Shown here: piece by piece, positions 7,476 to 15,224 of the stretch
Numbering within the stretch: the stretch's first letter is position 1
How the letters are laid out: every line of letters starts with the position of its first letter
Assembly (NCBI GenBank): GCA_038228695.1
Contig: JBBRPA010000047.1
Location: 1 to 27,775, forward strand
Length of the DNA stretch: 27,775 nucleotides
Origin: DASVRZ01 sp038228695
Lineage (GTDB): Bacteria; Verrucomicrobiota; Verrucomicrobiia; Chthoniobacterales; DASVRZ01
Reading direction: 5' to 3'
Made by a program: the position numbers and the translations under genes
Notes under the pieces: generated by a model
The model's input: the letters and a program-made list of their open reading frames with translations, nothing else
The model's database searches: none
What the model was told of the DNA's origin: nothing

Positions 7476-7874
7476 TTACCAGATGTAGGCGAGAACTTCG
7501 CCGCCAACGTTTTCTTTTTTCGCTCTGTGTCCGCTCAGCACGCCTTTCGGGGTGGAAAGAATCGCCACACCAAGACCACCCAAAACGCGGGGAATCTCGG
7601 TCGAACCGACGTATTTGCGCAGACCGGGCCGACTGACACGCTTCACTCCGGTGATGGCAGCGGTTTTATTAACAAATTTGGTCGTCACCTTAATCTGGGG
7701 CTGGGCCAACTCAGTCTCTACGGAGTAGTCGGTGATGTAACCCTCTTCCTTGAGGATCTTCGCGATGTCGGCCTTGATGCGGGAATACGGGGCCTCGACC
7801 AGCGCTTTGCGAGCCGCGCTGGCGTTGCGAATCCGGGTCAGGAAATCAGAAATGGGATCAGTAACAGTGCTCAT
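7476..7874 (-). CDS. rpsH: 30S ribosomal protein S8
   Basis: S8 binds the central domain of 16S rRNA and in E. coli represses the spc operon. The 132-residue product begins MSTVTDPISDFLTRIRNAS and ends with the conserved STPKGVLSGHRAKKENVGGEVLAYIW region. Only 14 bases separate it from rplE, so rpsN (S14), which normally sits between them, is absent from this locus. Confidence 0.97.
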   Translation of the reverse strand: MSTVTDPISDFLTRIRNASAARKALVEAPYSRIKADIAKILKEEGYITDYSVETELAQPQIKVTTKFVNKTAAITGVKRVSRPGLRKYVGSTEIPRVLGGLGVAILSTPKGVLSGHRAKKENVGGEVLAYIW

Positions 7875-7888
7875 AATCTTCAGCCAAC

Positions 7889-8461
7889 TCAGGCAGCTTT
7901 CGCAGGAGTCTTTTTGGCTTTATCGGTGAAAGGAACGCCCAACTCGGTCAACAGGGCCTTCGCTTCTTCATTGTTCTTGGAGCTGGTCACGATCGTGACG
8001 TCAAATCCAATGTTGCGTTTGATTTTATCGAGTTCGATTTCAGGGAAAATCGTCTGGTCGGGCACACCCAATGTGTAGTTGCCGTTACCGTCGAAGGCTT
8101 TCGGCGAGATACCACGAAAATCGCGAATCCGGGGAAGCGCAGTTCGAATCAGGCGCTCCAAAAACTCATACATTTTGTCGCCGCGCAGAGTGACTTTCGC
8201 GCCGATGGCTTGGCCTTCACGCAGTTTGAAATTCGAGATGCTCTTTTTCGAGATCGTTTCTGCCGGCTTTTGACCCGTGATCATACCAAGCTCATTCTTC
8301 GCATCTTCCAACGCTTGCTTAACGTCCGACTGCGACCCAATGCAGGTATTGATAACAACCTTTTGGATGCGCGGGATCTGATGAATGTTGGAGTAGCCCC
8401 GGGCGGCTTTGAGAGCCGGGACAACCCGCTCTCTGTATTCTTTTAAAAGTGTGGCGGCCAT
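7889..8461 (-). CDS. rplE: 50S ribosomal protein L5
   Basis: L5 binds 5S rRNA and bridges the subunits. The 190-residue product has the motifs GQKPAETISKKSISNFKLREG, VTLRGDKMYEFLERL and DFRGISPKAFDGNGNYTLG, in family order. The C-terminus has about ten extra residues rich in Lys, Pro and Ala (KAKKTPAKAA). It starts three bases after the rplX stop. Confidence 0.97.
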   Translation of the reverse strand: MAATLLKEYRERVVPALKAARGYSNIHQIPRIQKVVINTCIGSQSDVKQALEDAKNELGMITGQKPAETISKKSISNFKLREGQAIGAKVTLRGDKMYEFLERLIRTALPRIRDFRGISPKAFDGNGNYTLGVPDQTIFPEIELDKIKRNIGFDVTIVTSSKNNEEAKALLTELGVPFTDKAKKTPAKAA

Positions 8462-8464
8462 ATA

Positions 8465-8743
8465 CTATTTCTTCTTGCGAGGGGATTTTTTGACGGGCTC
8501 AGCGGCCCCAACGGATGCTAGTTTTACATTCGAGATGTGAAGGGGACCTTCGCGCTCAATGATTGCCCCGTTTTGGTGTTCCTGGGACTTCTTGATGTGT
8601 TTCTTGATCATGCGGACGCCCTCGATCAGCACTTGGTTTTTAGCCGTGATGACTTGGAGAATCTTGCCGGTGGCTCCGCGGTGGTTGCCGGAGATGACAA
8701 TGACGTCGTCGCCTTTCTTAACGTGGGTTTTGACAGCGCTCAT
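8465..8743 (-). CDS. rplX: 50S ribosomal protein L24
   Basis: L24 is an assembly initiator near the exit tunnel. The 92-residue product has the KOW motif HVKKGDDVIVISGNHRGATG at about 7-26, followed by GVRMIKKHIKKSQEHQNG and REGPLHISNV. It is shorter than the E. coli protein (104) and ends in a basic tail KKSPRKKK. It lies five bases after rplN. Confidence 0.95.
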   Translation of the reverse strand: MSAVKTHVKKGDDVIVISGNHRGATGKILQVITAKNQVLIEGVRMIKKHIKKSQEHQNGAIIEREGPLHISNVKLASVGAAEPVKKSPRKKK

Positions 8744-8748
8744 TAGAT

Positions 8749-9114
8749 TTAGACGACCTCCGGGGCGAGGGACACGATTTTCATGAAGTTTTTCTCACGC
8801 AATTCACGTGCGACTGGGCCAAAAATGCGGGTGCCACGTGGGTTCAAATCTTTGTCGATGATGACGATGGCATTGTTGTCGAAGCGAAGGGCGGAACCAT
8901 CCTCGCGCTTGATTGCTTGCCGGGTGCGTACGATCACGGCGCGAACCACGTCGCCTTTTTTGACGGTGCCATTGTGGGCGGCTTCCTTAACGTTAGCGGT
9001 AATCACGTCCCCGACCTCAGCGGTCATGGTGGCTTTGCCGATGACGCCGATCATGGTGGCCATGCGGGCGCCGGTATTGTCGGCAACATCTAATCTGGAT
9101 CGAATCTGGACCAT
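8749..9114 (-). CDS. rplN: 50S ribosomal protein L14
   Basis: L14 contacts 16S rRNA at an intersubunit bridge. The 121-residue product starts MVQIRSRLDVADNTGA and contains GDVVRAVIVRTRQ, DGSALRFDNNAIVIID and NPRGTRIFGPVAREL, ending LAPEVV as is usual for the family. It follows rpsQ by 26 bases; the gap is AT-rich and has no Shine-Dalgarno sequence. Confidence 0.97.
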   Translation of the reverse strand: MVQIRSRLDVADNTGARMATMIGVIGKATMTAEVGDVITANVKEAAHNGTVKKGDVVRAVIVRTRQAIKREDGSALRFDNNAIVIIDKDLNPRGTRIFGPVARELREKNFMKIVSLAPEVV

Positions 9115-9140
9115 AAAATTTTTTAAAAAGGGAAGCGGGA

Positions 9141-9437
9141 CTAGTGCTTGATCACCGACACGAGGCGCCAGCGTTTCAACTTGCTTAACGGACGGGTTTC
9201 CACAATCTCCACGGTATCACCGACTTGGGCAGTGCCATCTTCATCGTGAACATAGAATTTCTTCGATTGCTTGATGATCTTGCCAAATTTCGGGTGCGGC
9301 ACGCGGACGGTGGTTTCGACCACGGCAGTCTTGGCGGCTTTGGTGGAAACAACCTGGCCAACACGCGTTTTACGCACGGCATGTCTTTCCGCGACTGGGG
9401 CGGCGGGTTTTTCGAGGGTGGAAGTGGATTCGCTCAT
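9141..9437 (-). CDS. rpsQ: 30S ribosomal protein S17
   Basis: S17 is an early 16S rRNA-binding protein with an OB fold. The 98-residue product has TRVGQVVSTKAAKTAVVE, VPHPKFGKIIKQSKKFYVHDE and GDTVEIVETRPLSKLKRWRL in order. The N-terminus carries about 20 extra residues (Ser, Thr, Glu, Ala, Pro) before the core. It lies between rpmC (40 bases) and rplN. Confidence 0.96.
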   Translation of the reverse strand: MSESTSTLEKPAAPVAERHAVRKTRVGQVVSTKAAKTAVVETTVRVPHPKFGKIIKQSKKFYVHDEDGTAQVGDTVEIVETRPLSKLKRWRLVSVIKH

Positions 9438-9477
9438 TTAGCTGGGCTTAGATTGGTGGGGCGGTGATGATACACCA

Positions 9478-9663
9478 TTATTTGCGTTCGGAAAGGACTG
9501 TTTCGATGCGAGCCACATCTTTTCGAATTTTGTGGAGCTGGCTCGGGTTTTCCAACTGGCCGGAGCCTTGCTGGAGACGGAGTTGAAAGGCCTCTTTGCG
9601 GAGTTCCCCTTTGCGGGTCACCAACTCGTCAGGACTGAGATCGCGGACTTCTTTAATTTTCAT
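9478..9663 (-). CDS. rpmC: 50S ribosomal protein L29
   Basis: L29 lies at the tunnel exit beside L23 and helps form the docking site for SRP and trigger factor. The 61-residue product is a two-helix protein: MKIKEVRDLSPDELVTRKGEL, then FQLRLQQGSGQLENPSQLHKI and RKDVARIETVLSERK. Length and sequence are typical. It starts 12 bases after rplP. Confidence 0.95.
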   Translation of the reverse strand: MKIKEVRDLSPDELVTRKGELRKEAFQLRLQQGSGQLENPSQLHKIRKDVARIETVLSERK

Positions 9664-9675
9664 GACTTAGAATGA

Positions 9676-10098
9676 TTAGGTAGCGACGTGGTGGCGCGAA
9701 ATGAAGCGGGTGCGGATGGGTAGCTTGGTAGCAGCGAGTCGGAGAGACTCACGGGCAACAGATTCCGGAACGCCATCGAGTTCGAATAAGATATTCCCGG
9801 GGCGCACCGTAGCGACCCAGTATTCCGGCTGGCCCTTACCTTTACCCATTCGGGTTTCTGGCGGACGGGCGGTAACTGATTTGTCTGGGAAAATACGGAT
9901 CCAAAGCTTTCCTTTACGCTTCATATTACGAGTTAGCGCAACACGGGCGGCTTCGATTTGGATATTCGTAATCCAAGCACGTTCGAGGGTTTGCAAGGCA
10001 AACTCACCGAAATCAACTTTGATATTGCGTGAAGCGGTTCCCTTGCGGCTGCCCCGCTGGGTTTTCCGATACTTCACTCTTTTGGGCATCATTGGCAT
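9676..10098 (-). CDS. rplP: 50S ribosomal protein L16
   Basis: L16 helps position A-site tRNA in the large subunit. The 140-residue product has PKRVKYRKTQRGSRKG at the N-terminus, then GRGKGQPEYW-like sequence (here GKGKGQPEYWVATVRPG) and ILFELDGVPESVARE. The first ATG is preferred because TAGGAG lies about seven bases before it, one of the few Shine-Dalgarno sites in this cluster; two later in-frame ATGs lie within the first four codons. Confidence 0.96.
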   Translation of the reverse strand: MPMMPKRVKYRKTQRGSRKGTASRNIKVDFGEFALQTLERAWITNIQIEAARVALTRNMKRKGKLWIRIFPDKSVTARPPETRMGKGKGQPEYWVATVRPGNILFELDGVPESVARESLRLAATKLPIRTRFISRHHVAT

Positions 10099-10142
10099 AA
10101 AAGTCTCCTATATATCTGGCAATGGGTTAAGCGATAGTGCGA

Positions 10143-10808
10143 CTACGCGAGCGCCTCTTTCTTCGCCGTGTCGGCGACCGCTGTGTCCTCTTTTTTGCAG
10201 ATCCAGCATTTGATGCCGATCTTGCCGTAAACAGTATTCGCTTCTGCAAATCCGTAGTCGATCGGCATGCGCAGGGTGTGTAGTGGCACTTTGCCTTCGC
10301 GATACGCTTCGGAGCGGCTGATTTCAGCACCACCCAAGCGACCGGCACAACGAACTTTGATCCCCAACGCGCCAAATTCCATCGTCTGCTGGACGGTTTT
10401 TTTCATGGCCCGGCGGAACGAAATCCGGCGCTCGATTTGCATGGCGATATTTTCCGCGACCAACTGCGCGTCGAGTTCAGGCGTCTTGATTTCTTGAATA
10501 TCGATCTTGACCTGTTTGCCGCCGGACATTTCGGCGATCTCTTTGGTCATGTTCTCGATCTCGGAACCTTTGCGGCCGATGACAATACCAGGGCGAGCGG
10601 TGTAAATAGTAGTGCGAATGCTGTTCCACGCGCGTTCGATGACAATCTTCGAGACGGCAGCGAGGGCGAGTTTTTTCTTCACGTAGGACCGGATGTCGAT
10701 GTCTGCCTTGAGCAAGTCAGGCAACTCCTGACGGTTGGCATACCAGCGGGAACGCCAGTCGCGGTTCAGTGCTAAACGATATCCGATTGGATTAACTTTT
10801 TGACCCAT
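10143..10808 (-). CDS. rpsC: 30S ribosomal protein S3
   Basis: S3 forms part of the mRNA entry channel. The 221-residue product starts MGQKVNPIGYRL, has a type II KH domain with GIVIGRKGSEIENM near residues 74-87, and the C-terminal domain GRLGGAEISRSE, LHTLRMPIDYGFAEA, YGKIGIKCWI. A short Ala/Thr/Lys tail follows. It starts five bases after rplV. Confidence 0.97.
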   Translation of the reverse strand: MGQKVNPIGYRLALNRDWRSRWYANRQELPDLLKADIDIRSYVKKKLALAAVSKIVIERAWNSIRTTIYTARPGIVIGRKGSEIENMTKEIAEMSGGKQVKIDIQEIKTPELDAQLVAENIAMQIERRISFRRAMKKTVQQTMEFGALGIKVRCAGRLGGAEISRSEAYREGKVPLHTLRMPIDYGFAEANTVYGKIGIKCWICKKEDTAVADTAKKEALA

Positions 10809-10813
10809 AACAA

Positions 10814-11287
10814 TTATTCTTTGGTTTCGGCAGATACTTCAGCGGCGGCCTCTGGCGCGGGAGCGGCAGATTTTTTTGCGGGCGCGGCGGTAGATTTTTT
10901 TGCCTTGGCTTTCGGCTTGGTAGATTTTTTGGTTTTTTCGCGGGACGGAATTGCGATTTCGTCGGTCAGGATAATCCGAATGTGCGCGGTGCGTTTCCGG
11001 ATTGGACTGGCGCTACCGCGAGCCCGGGGACGGGACCGCTTGATCGTGGAGCCCTCGCCAACGACCGCCTCTTTAACGACGAGGTTTTCCGCACGCAAGT
11101 CATTGTTGTTCTCCGCATTAGCGACGGCGCTCTTCAGCGTTTTCGCAATCAGAAACGCAGCTTTCTTGGGGCTAAACATGACGATGTCGAGGGCGGCCGA
11201 GACGGGCAGTCCTTGAATTTCGCGAGTCACTTCCCGGGCTTTGAAGGCCGAGATGCGCGCGTATTTGTAAATGGATTTGACTTGCAT
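10814..11287 (-). CDS. rplV: 50S ribosomal protein L22 with C-terminal tail
   Basis: L22 lines the exit tunnel through a long beta hairpin. The 157-residue product has the conserved SPKKAAFLIAKTLKSAVANAENN, the hairpin region with RSRPRARGSASPIRKRTAHI, and the end of the core at about residue 110. A further 45 residues form a Lys/Ala/Pro-rich tail with a short acidic end. Usual length is about 110-115. It follows the unrecognised coiled-coil gene by ten bases, whereas in most bacteria it follows rpsS directly. Confidence 0.95.
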   Translation of the reverse strand: MQVKSIYKYARISAFKAREVTREIQGLPVSAALDIVMFSPKKAAFLIAKTLKSAVANAENNNDLRAENLVVKEAVVGEGSTIKRSRPRARGSASPIRKRTAHIRIILTDEIAIPSREKTKKSTKPKAKAKKSTAAPAKKSAAPAPEAAAEVSAETKE

Positions 11288-11297
11288 GGAATGATTT

Positions 11298-12137
11298 CTA
11301 ATTGGCGACGACTTTTAATCGGCACCCTACTCTGACGGGTGTGTTTTCAGATAATGTTTCTTGAATTAGCGCCCCGAAAATTTTTTCGCGAACATCTACG
11401 GTTCGCACTACTGCAATCGGTTTCTGCCCGTCATAGACCCGGAACGGCATGCCGATTTTTACGGCGTCGTCCGATCCGATGTTTCCTACGAGCAAACCCA
11501 GTTCTGGTTTGTAGCTGATGACACGGGCGTTAGTCAGGTTGGCAGCGAGCGCTTCGGCTTTGAGGGCCCCTTCGACTTCGCCGGGCGACTGCTGGTTAAC
11601 CCGCCGAATCTCGGTTTCAACGGCCATTCTCGCCTCAGGGGAGATATCTTTGGACGTTTTAACGAGGGCAAGAATAGCCTCCGTGAGGGCCGCTAGGTTT
11701 CGTCGACTTTCGACAAGGGCAGTCTGGGCAACACTAAGGTCGTTGACCGCCTTGACGAGTCTCTGCTCCAGTTTCGAACGATCTTTGCCGACTGCATTTA
11801 AACCTAATGCCTCGAGCCGAGTTTTCAGTTCGCGATTTTCGGTCTGGGCAGCGTCGGTTTCCGTTCGCGCCTGGGTAAGCGCCTCGGAAATCGATCTGAC
11901 TTGCTCAGTCAGAATCAGATTCTGCTTAAGCGACTCCTCTGTGTCGGAAACCACGCCGGCTATCGCCGCCTTGGGATCCGCTAATTCAATTTTATCTGTG
12001 AAAGAACCTTGGGTTTCCACGGTCTGCGCAGTAAGCGCATTCCATTCGAACCCGGGGAATGAACCTATGATGACTGCGACCCCGGTCCAAACTTTCCACG
12101 AAGGAAATACTGGACGACGGAAAAGCAGTGGCGCCAT
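11298..12137 (-). CDS. Unrecognised exported coiled-coil protein inside the S10 operon
   Basis: I do not recognise a named family. The 279-residue product starts with a basic stretch (R7, R8, K15), a hydrophobic segment at about 16-30 and a possible signal peptidase site after A37 (LTA-Q), so it is probably exported or membrane-anchored. Residues about 60-170 are heptad-rich coiled coil with Gln, Glu, Lys and Leu. Residues about 200-279 look like a compact beta domain: ARVISYKPELGLLVGNIGS, then VKIGMPFRVYDG, VVRTVDVREKIFGALIQ. It is set tightly between rpsS (14 bases) and rplV (10 bases), on the same strand, and has its own Shine-Dalgarno (GGAG, seven bases before ATG), unlike its neighbours. 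Function is unknown; an envelope role is inference. Confidence 0.85.
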   Translation of the reverse strand: MAPLLFRRPVFPSWKVWTGVAVIIGSFPGFEWNALTAQTVETQGSFTDKIELADPKAAIAGVVSDTEESLKQNLILTEQVRSISEALTQARTETDAAQTENRELKTRLEALGLNAVGKDRSKLEQRLVKAVNDLSVAQTALVESRRNLAALTEAILALVKTSKDISPEARMAVETEIRRVNQQSPGEVEGALKAEALAANLTNARVISYKPELGLLVGNIGSDDAVKIGMPFRVYDGQKPIAVVRTVDVREKIFGALIQETLSENTPVRVGCRLKVVAN

Positions 12138-12151
12138 GGGGCCACTCCGAA

Positions 12152-12430
12152 CTACTTGGAAACTTTGGCGGTGTGCGATCCGTGCTTTTTGAAGACACGA
12201 GTCGGCGAAAACTCACCTAGTTTGTGTCCGACCATGTTTTCAGTTACGAAAACAGAGGCGAAAATTTTACCGTTGTGAACGAGAAAAGTGTGCCCGACGA
12301 AGTCAGGCGTAATCATGGACCGGCGGGACCAGGTCTTGATCGGTTTTTTTACGGAGACTTCATTAAGCTTATCGATTTTCTCGAGAAGCTTGACGTCAAC
12401 AAACGGTCCTTTTTTAAGAGATCTGCCCAT
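12152..12430 (-). CDS. rpsS: 30S ribosomal protein S19
   Basis: S19 pairs with S13 in the 30S head. The 92-residue product starts MGRSLKKGPFVDVKLLEKI, has KTWSRRSMITPDFVGHTFLVHNG and ends with GHKLGEFSPTRVFKKHG and a short tail. Length is normal. It starts three bases after rplB. The gene after it is not rplV but an unrelated exported protein. Confidence 0.97.
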   Translation of the reverse strand: MGRSLKKGPFVDVKLLEKIDKLNEVSVKKPIKTWSRRSMITPDFVGHTFLVHNGKIFASVFVTENMVGHKLGEFSPTRVFKKHGSHTAKVSK

Positions 12431-12433
12431 AAA

Positions 12434-13279
12434 TTATTTCTTTTTCGATTTGCGACGCTCGATGATGAAGCGGTTGCTTGGCTTGTGCTTGCGGCGGGTT
12501 TTGAAGCCCTTGGCCAACTGACCCCATGGGGACATCGGATGATGGCGTCCACCACCGCCCTTGCTCTTGCCCTGTCCACCACCGTTCGGGTGATCGACGG
12601 GGTTCATGACCATGCCGCGGACGGTCGGCCGAACACCGAGCCAGCGGGAACGCCCAGCTTTGCCGCTCGAGACGTTCATGTGATCAATGTTGCCAACCTG
12701 TCCAATCGTGGCGTAGCAGGAATCAATAATTTGACGCACCTCACCAGAAGGCAACCGGACTAAAGCATAACCTGCCTCGCGGTTATTTAGGACGCCGGAT
12801 TGACCAGCGCTGCGGGCAATTTGGCCGCCGCGACCGGGAACGAGTTCAATGTTGTGAATGGTAGTGCCGAGCGGAATGGCCTTGAGCGGAAGCGCATTGC
12901 CAACTTCGGGCGCTGCGGATTCTCCAGCGGAAACCTTTGCACCGACCATCAAACCAATGGGGGCGAGGATATAAGTTTTCGTGCCGTCCGTGTAGGAGAG
13001 CAAGGCGATGCGAGCAGAACGATTCGGATCATACTCAATCGAAACCACCTCAGCGGTGACGCCGCGAAGTTTGCGCTTGAAATCAATCAAACGAAGTTTC
13101 TTTTTGTGACCGCCGCCGATGTGACGGGTTGTAATGCGCCCGTTATTGTTGCGCCCACCGGTTTTCTTTTTGGTGGTTAGCAAACTCTTCTCGGGCTTGC
13201 TCGTCGTGATTTCCTCAAACGACGGCAGCGCCTTGTAGCGGGAAGCCGGGGTGAGGGGTCGGAAAGTTTTTAGTGCCAT
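12434..13279 (-). CDS. rplB: 50S ribosomal protein L2
   Basis: L2 is a core 23S rRNA-binding protein close to the peptidyl transferase centre. The 281-residue product starts MALKTFRPLTPASRYK, with GRNNNGRITTRHIGGGHKK and RSAGQSGVLNNREAGYALVRLPSGE. The functionally important VDH histidine is at residue 230. The motif that follows, usually HPHGGGEG, reads HPNGGGQG here (N232, Q236), and the loop after it is Gly/Lys rich before HPMSPWG. Length fits the family (about 273-280). Confidence 0.97.
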   Translation of the reverse strand: MALKTFRPLTPASRYKALPSFEEITTSKPEKSLLTTKKKTGGRNNNGRITTRHIGGGHKKKLRLIDFKRKLRGVTAEVVSIEYDPNRSARIALLSYTDGTKTYILAPIGLMVGAKVSAGESAAPEVGNALPLKAIPLGTTIHNIELVPGRGGQIARSAGQSGVLNNREAGYALVRLPSGEVRQIIDSCYATIGQVGNIDHMNVSSGKAGRSRWLGVRPTVRGMVMNPVDHPNGGGQGKSKGGGGRHHPMSPWGQLAKGFKTRRKHKPSNRFIIERRKSKKK

Positions 13280-13303
13280 AGTCTTGTGCGATCGATCCCG
13301 GAA

Positions 13304-13588
13304 TTAGGCCAGTTCGATTTTGTCGCCCTCCTTAAGCGTGACGATTGCTTTTTTCCAATGAGCCTTGCGGCCGAAGTCGGCGCGGCGCTCCCGTTTCTTT
13401 TTACCGGCATAGTTCATCGTGTTCACACTCAGAACTTTTTTGCCGAACAGCTTTTCAATGGCCGTCTTAATCTGGATTTTGTTAGCAGCTGGGCTGACAC
13501 TGAAGACATACTTGTTTTCCTTTTCGGAAAGCAAGGTGGCCTTCTCGGTCAGGCGAACCGTCTGGATAAAATCGTAAATCTCGTTCAT
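13304..13588 (-). CDS. rplW: 50S ribosomal protein L23
   Basis: L23 lies at the tunnel exit and docks trigger factor and SRP. The 94-residue product starts MNEIYDFIQTVRLTEKA, with NKYVFSVSPAANKIQIKTAIE and KVLSVNTMNYAGKKKR. A longer frame begins at a TTG 30 bases upstream inside rplD; I prefer the ATG at 13588, one base after the rplD stop, because it gives the family N-terminus. Confidence 0.96.
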   Translation of the reverse strand: MNEIYDFIQTVRLTEKATLLSEKENKYVFSVSPAANKIQIKTAIEKLFGKKVLSVNTMNYAGKKKRERRADFGRKAHWKKAIVTLKEGDKIELA

Positions 13589-13589
13589 G

Positions 13590-14198
13590 TTAGGCGACCC
13601 TTTCGGCGAGTTTTGCAAGCGCGTCTTTCACGACGACGATTTTGCGGAAAGCGAGCAGTTGCTCGGTGTTAACGTCTGTGGCGGTGTTGAGCAACGCGGT
13701 CGAGACGTTGCGAGCCGCTTTGTAAGTGTTCTCGTCGAAGGCGAGAGAGATCACGAGGACTTTTTCCTCAGTCGTCTGCTGGCCCAACAACTCGACAAAT
13801 TTTTTCGTCTTTGGCTCGGAAACCGAGAAAGAATCCACAACCAAAACATCGCCGGCAGTGATGCGGGTGCTGAGAGCCTTCAGGAAGGCCAGACGACGAA
13901 CCGATTTCGGAACGGTTTTGGTGTAGTCACGAGGTTTAGGACCAAAAACCACTCCACCACCGCTCCAGACGGGCGATGATTTATAACCGGCACGGGCACG
14001 GCCAGTGCCTTTTTGACGCCATGGTTTGGAACCAGAACCGCTGACTTCCGCCTTGGTTTTGGTATTGGCCGAACCGCTCCGGCGGGCCGCACGCATGGCG
14101 ACTATGGCCTCGTGCACCGCTTGGGTGCCCCGACCGTTCTCGATGACGCCGATATTCGCAGCCTTGGCGGCTTCAATGGTAAAAACTGTTGCGCTCAT
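13590..14198 (-). CDS. rplD: 50S ribosomal protein L4
   Basis: L4 reaches into the exit tunnel and in E. coli also represses the S10 operon. The 202-residue product has the conserved loop GSGSKPWRQKGTGRARAG, followed by SSPVWSGGGVVFGPKPRDY and LVVDSF. Length is typical (about 200). There is no S10-type leader here, since rpsJ is internal to a longer transcript, so the E. coli form of L4 control is not expected at this locus. Confidence 0.96.
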   Translation of the reverse strand: MSATVFTIEAAKAANIGVIENGRGTQAVHEAIVAMRAARRSGSANTKTKAEVSGSGSKPWRQKGTGRARAGYKSSPVWSGGGVVFGPKPRDYTKTVPKSVRRLAFLKALSTRITAGDVLVVDSFSVSEPKTKKFVELLGQQTTEEKVLVISLAFDENTYKAARNVSTALLNTATDVNTEQLLAFRKIVVVKDALAKLAERVA

Positions 14199-14201
14199 AA
14201 A

Positions 14202-14855
14202 TTAGATTGCCGCCTCCGTTGGGTTTGGACTTTTGATCGCGGGACGAATCACAACGTAACCGCCATTGGCTCCGGGAACAGCACCAGCAACGAGAATGAC
14301 ATTGTCCTCCTCACGAACTTGGACCACGCGAAGGTTTTGCACGGTAACACGCTCATCGCCCATGTGGCCAGGCATGCCCATATTCTTCCAGACGCGTCCC
14401 GGAGTCGAACGGTTACCGATCGATCCGTTGCGGCGGTGGGTGGTGTGGCCGTGGGTCATTGGCTGTCCGGCAAAATTGTGCTTCTTCATGACGCCCTGGA
14501 AACCTTTGCCCTTGGACTGACCGATCACATCAACCAGCTGGCCTGGCTGGAAGCGGGTCACTTTCAAGTTAAGATCACCGGAGACGGTTTCTGAATCTTC
14601 AAGACGGAATTCGCTGATATTCTTTTTTGGCTCCGAGCCTGCTTTTTTAAAGTGACCAAGTTCAGCCTTGGGAACACGGGATTCCTTTTGCTTATCGAAG
14701 CCAACCTGAACAGCCGAATAACCATCGTTCTCGACGGTCTTGACCTGAAGCAGGCTGTTGTCGCCGGCCACAATCACGGTCACAGGCGTAGCTCTGCCCT
14801 TGTCATCATAGACGCGGGTCATGCCGATTTTTTTTCCTAAAAGTCCGATTCTCAT
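14202..14855 (-). CDS. rplC: 50S ribosomal protein L3
   Basis: L3 is an early assembly protein that reaches towards the peptidyl transferase centre. The 217-residue product starts MRIGLLGKKIGMTRVYDD, with GKGFQGVMKKHNFAGQPMTHGH, RRNGSIGNRSTPGRVWK and GMPGHMGDERVTVQNL. A TTG 21 bases upstream would extend the frame, but the ATG at 14855 gives the family start. It follows rpsJ by 23 bases. Confidence 0.96.
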   Translation of the reverse strand: MRIGLLGKKIGMTRVYDDKGRATPVTVIVAGDNSLLQVKTVENDGYSAVQVGFDKQKESRVPKAELGHFKKAGSEPKKNISEFRLEDSETVSGDLNLKVTRFQPGQLVDVIGQSKGKGFQGVMKKHNFAGQPMTHGHTTHRRNGSIGNRSTPGRVWKNMGMPGHMGDERVTVQNLRVVQVREEDNVILVAGAVPGANGGYVVIRPAIKSPNPTEAAI

Positions 14856-14878
14856 AAAAATAGGTGCAATCTCCAAGG

Positions 14879-15190
14879 TCAGATCTTGATGGTGATGTCA
14901 ACGCCTGCGGGAAGGTTCAATTTGCGCAGTTCGTCCACCGTCTTGGCGGTTGGCTCAATAATGTCGAGCAAGCGCTTGTGGGTCCGAACTTCAAACTGCT
15001 CCATGGATTTTTTGTCCACGTGTGCCGAGCGATTGACGGTGAATTTTTCGATGCGTGTTGGCAGCGGGATAGGGCCGGCGACGCGTGCTCCGGTGCGCTT
15101 GGCGGTTTCCACGATTTCAATCGAGGATTGATCAAGCATTCGATAGTCGAAGCCCTTGAGTCGGATGCGGATGCGTTGGCCAGTGGTCAT
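14879..15190 (-). CDS. rpsJ: 30S ribosomal protein S10
   Basis: S10 is a 30S head protein and also the NusE transcription antitermination factor. The 103-residue product has RIRLKGFDYRMLDQSSIEIVE-type sequence, GPIPLPTRIEKFTVNRS and the conserved FEVRTHKRLLDIIEPT. Length is typical. It follows fusA by 34 bases with no tuf gene between, so the str and S10 segments are directly joined. Confidence 0.97.
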   Translation of the reverse strand: MTTGQRIRIRLKGFDYRMLDQSSIEIVETAKRTGARVAGPIPLPTRIEKFTVNRSAHVDKKSMEQFEVRTHKRLLDIIEPTAKTVDELRKLNLPAGVDITIKI

Positions 15191-15224
15191 GTGAAAATGG
15201 GGTTAGGAATTGAAAAGAGCAGGG

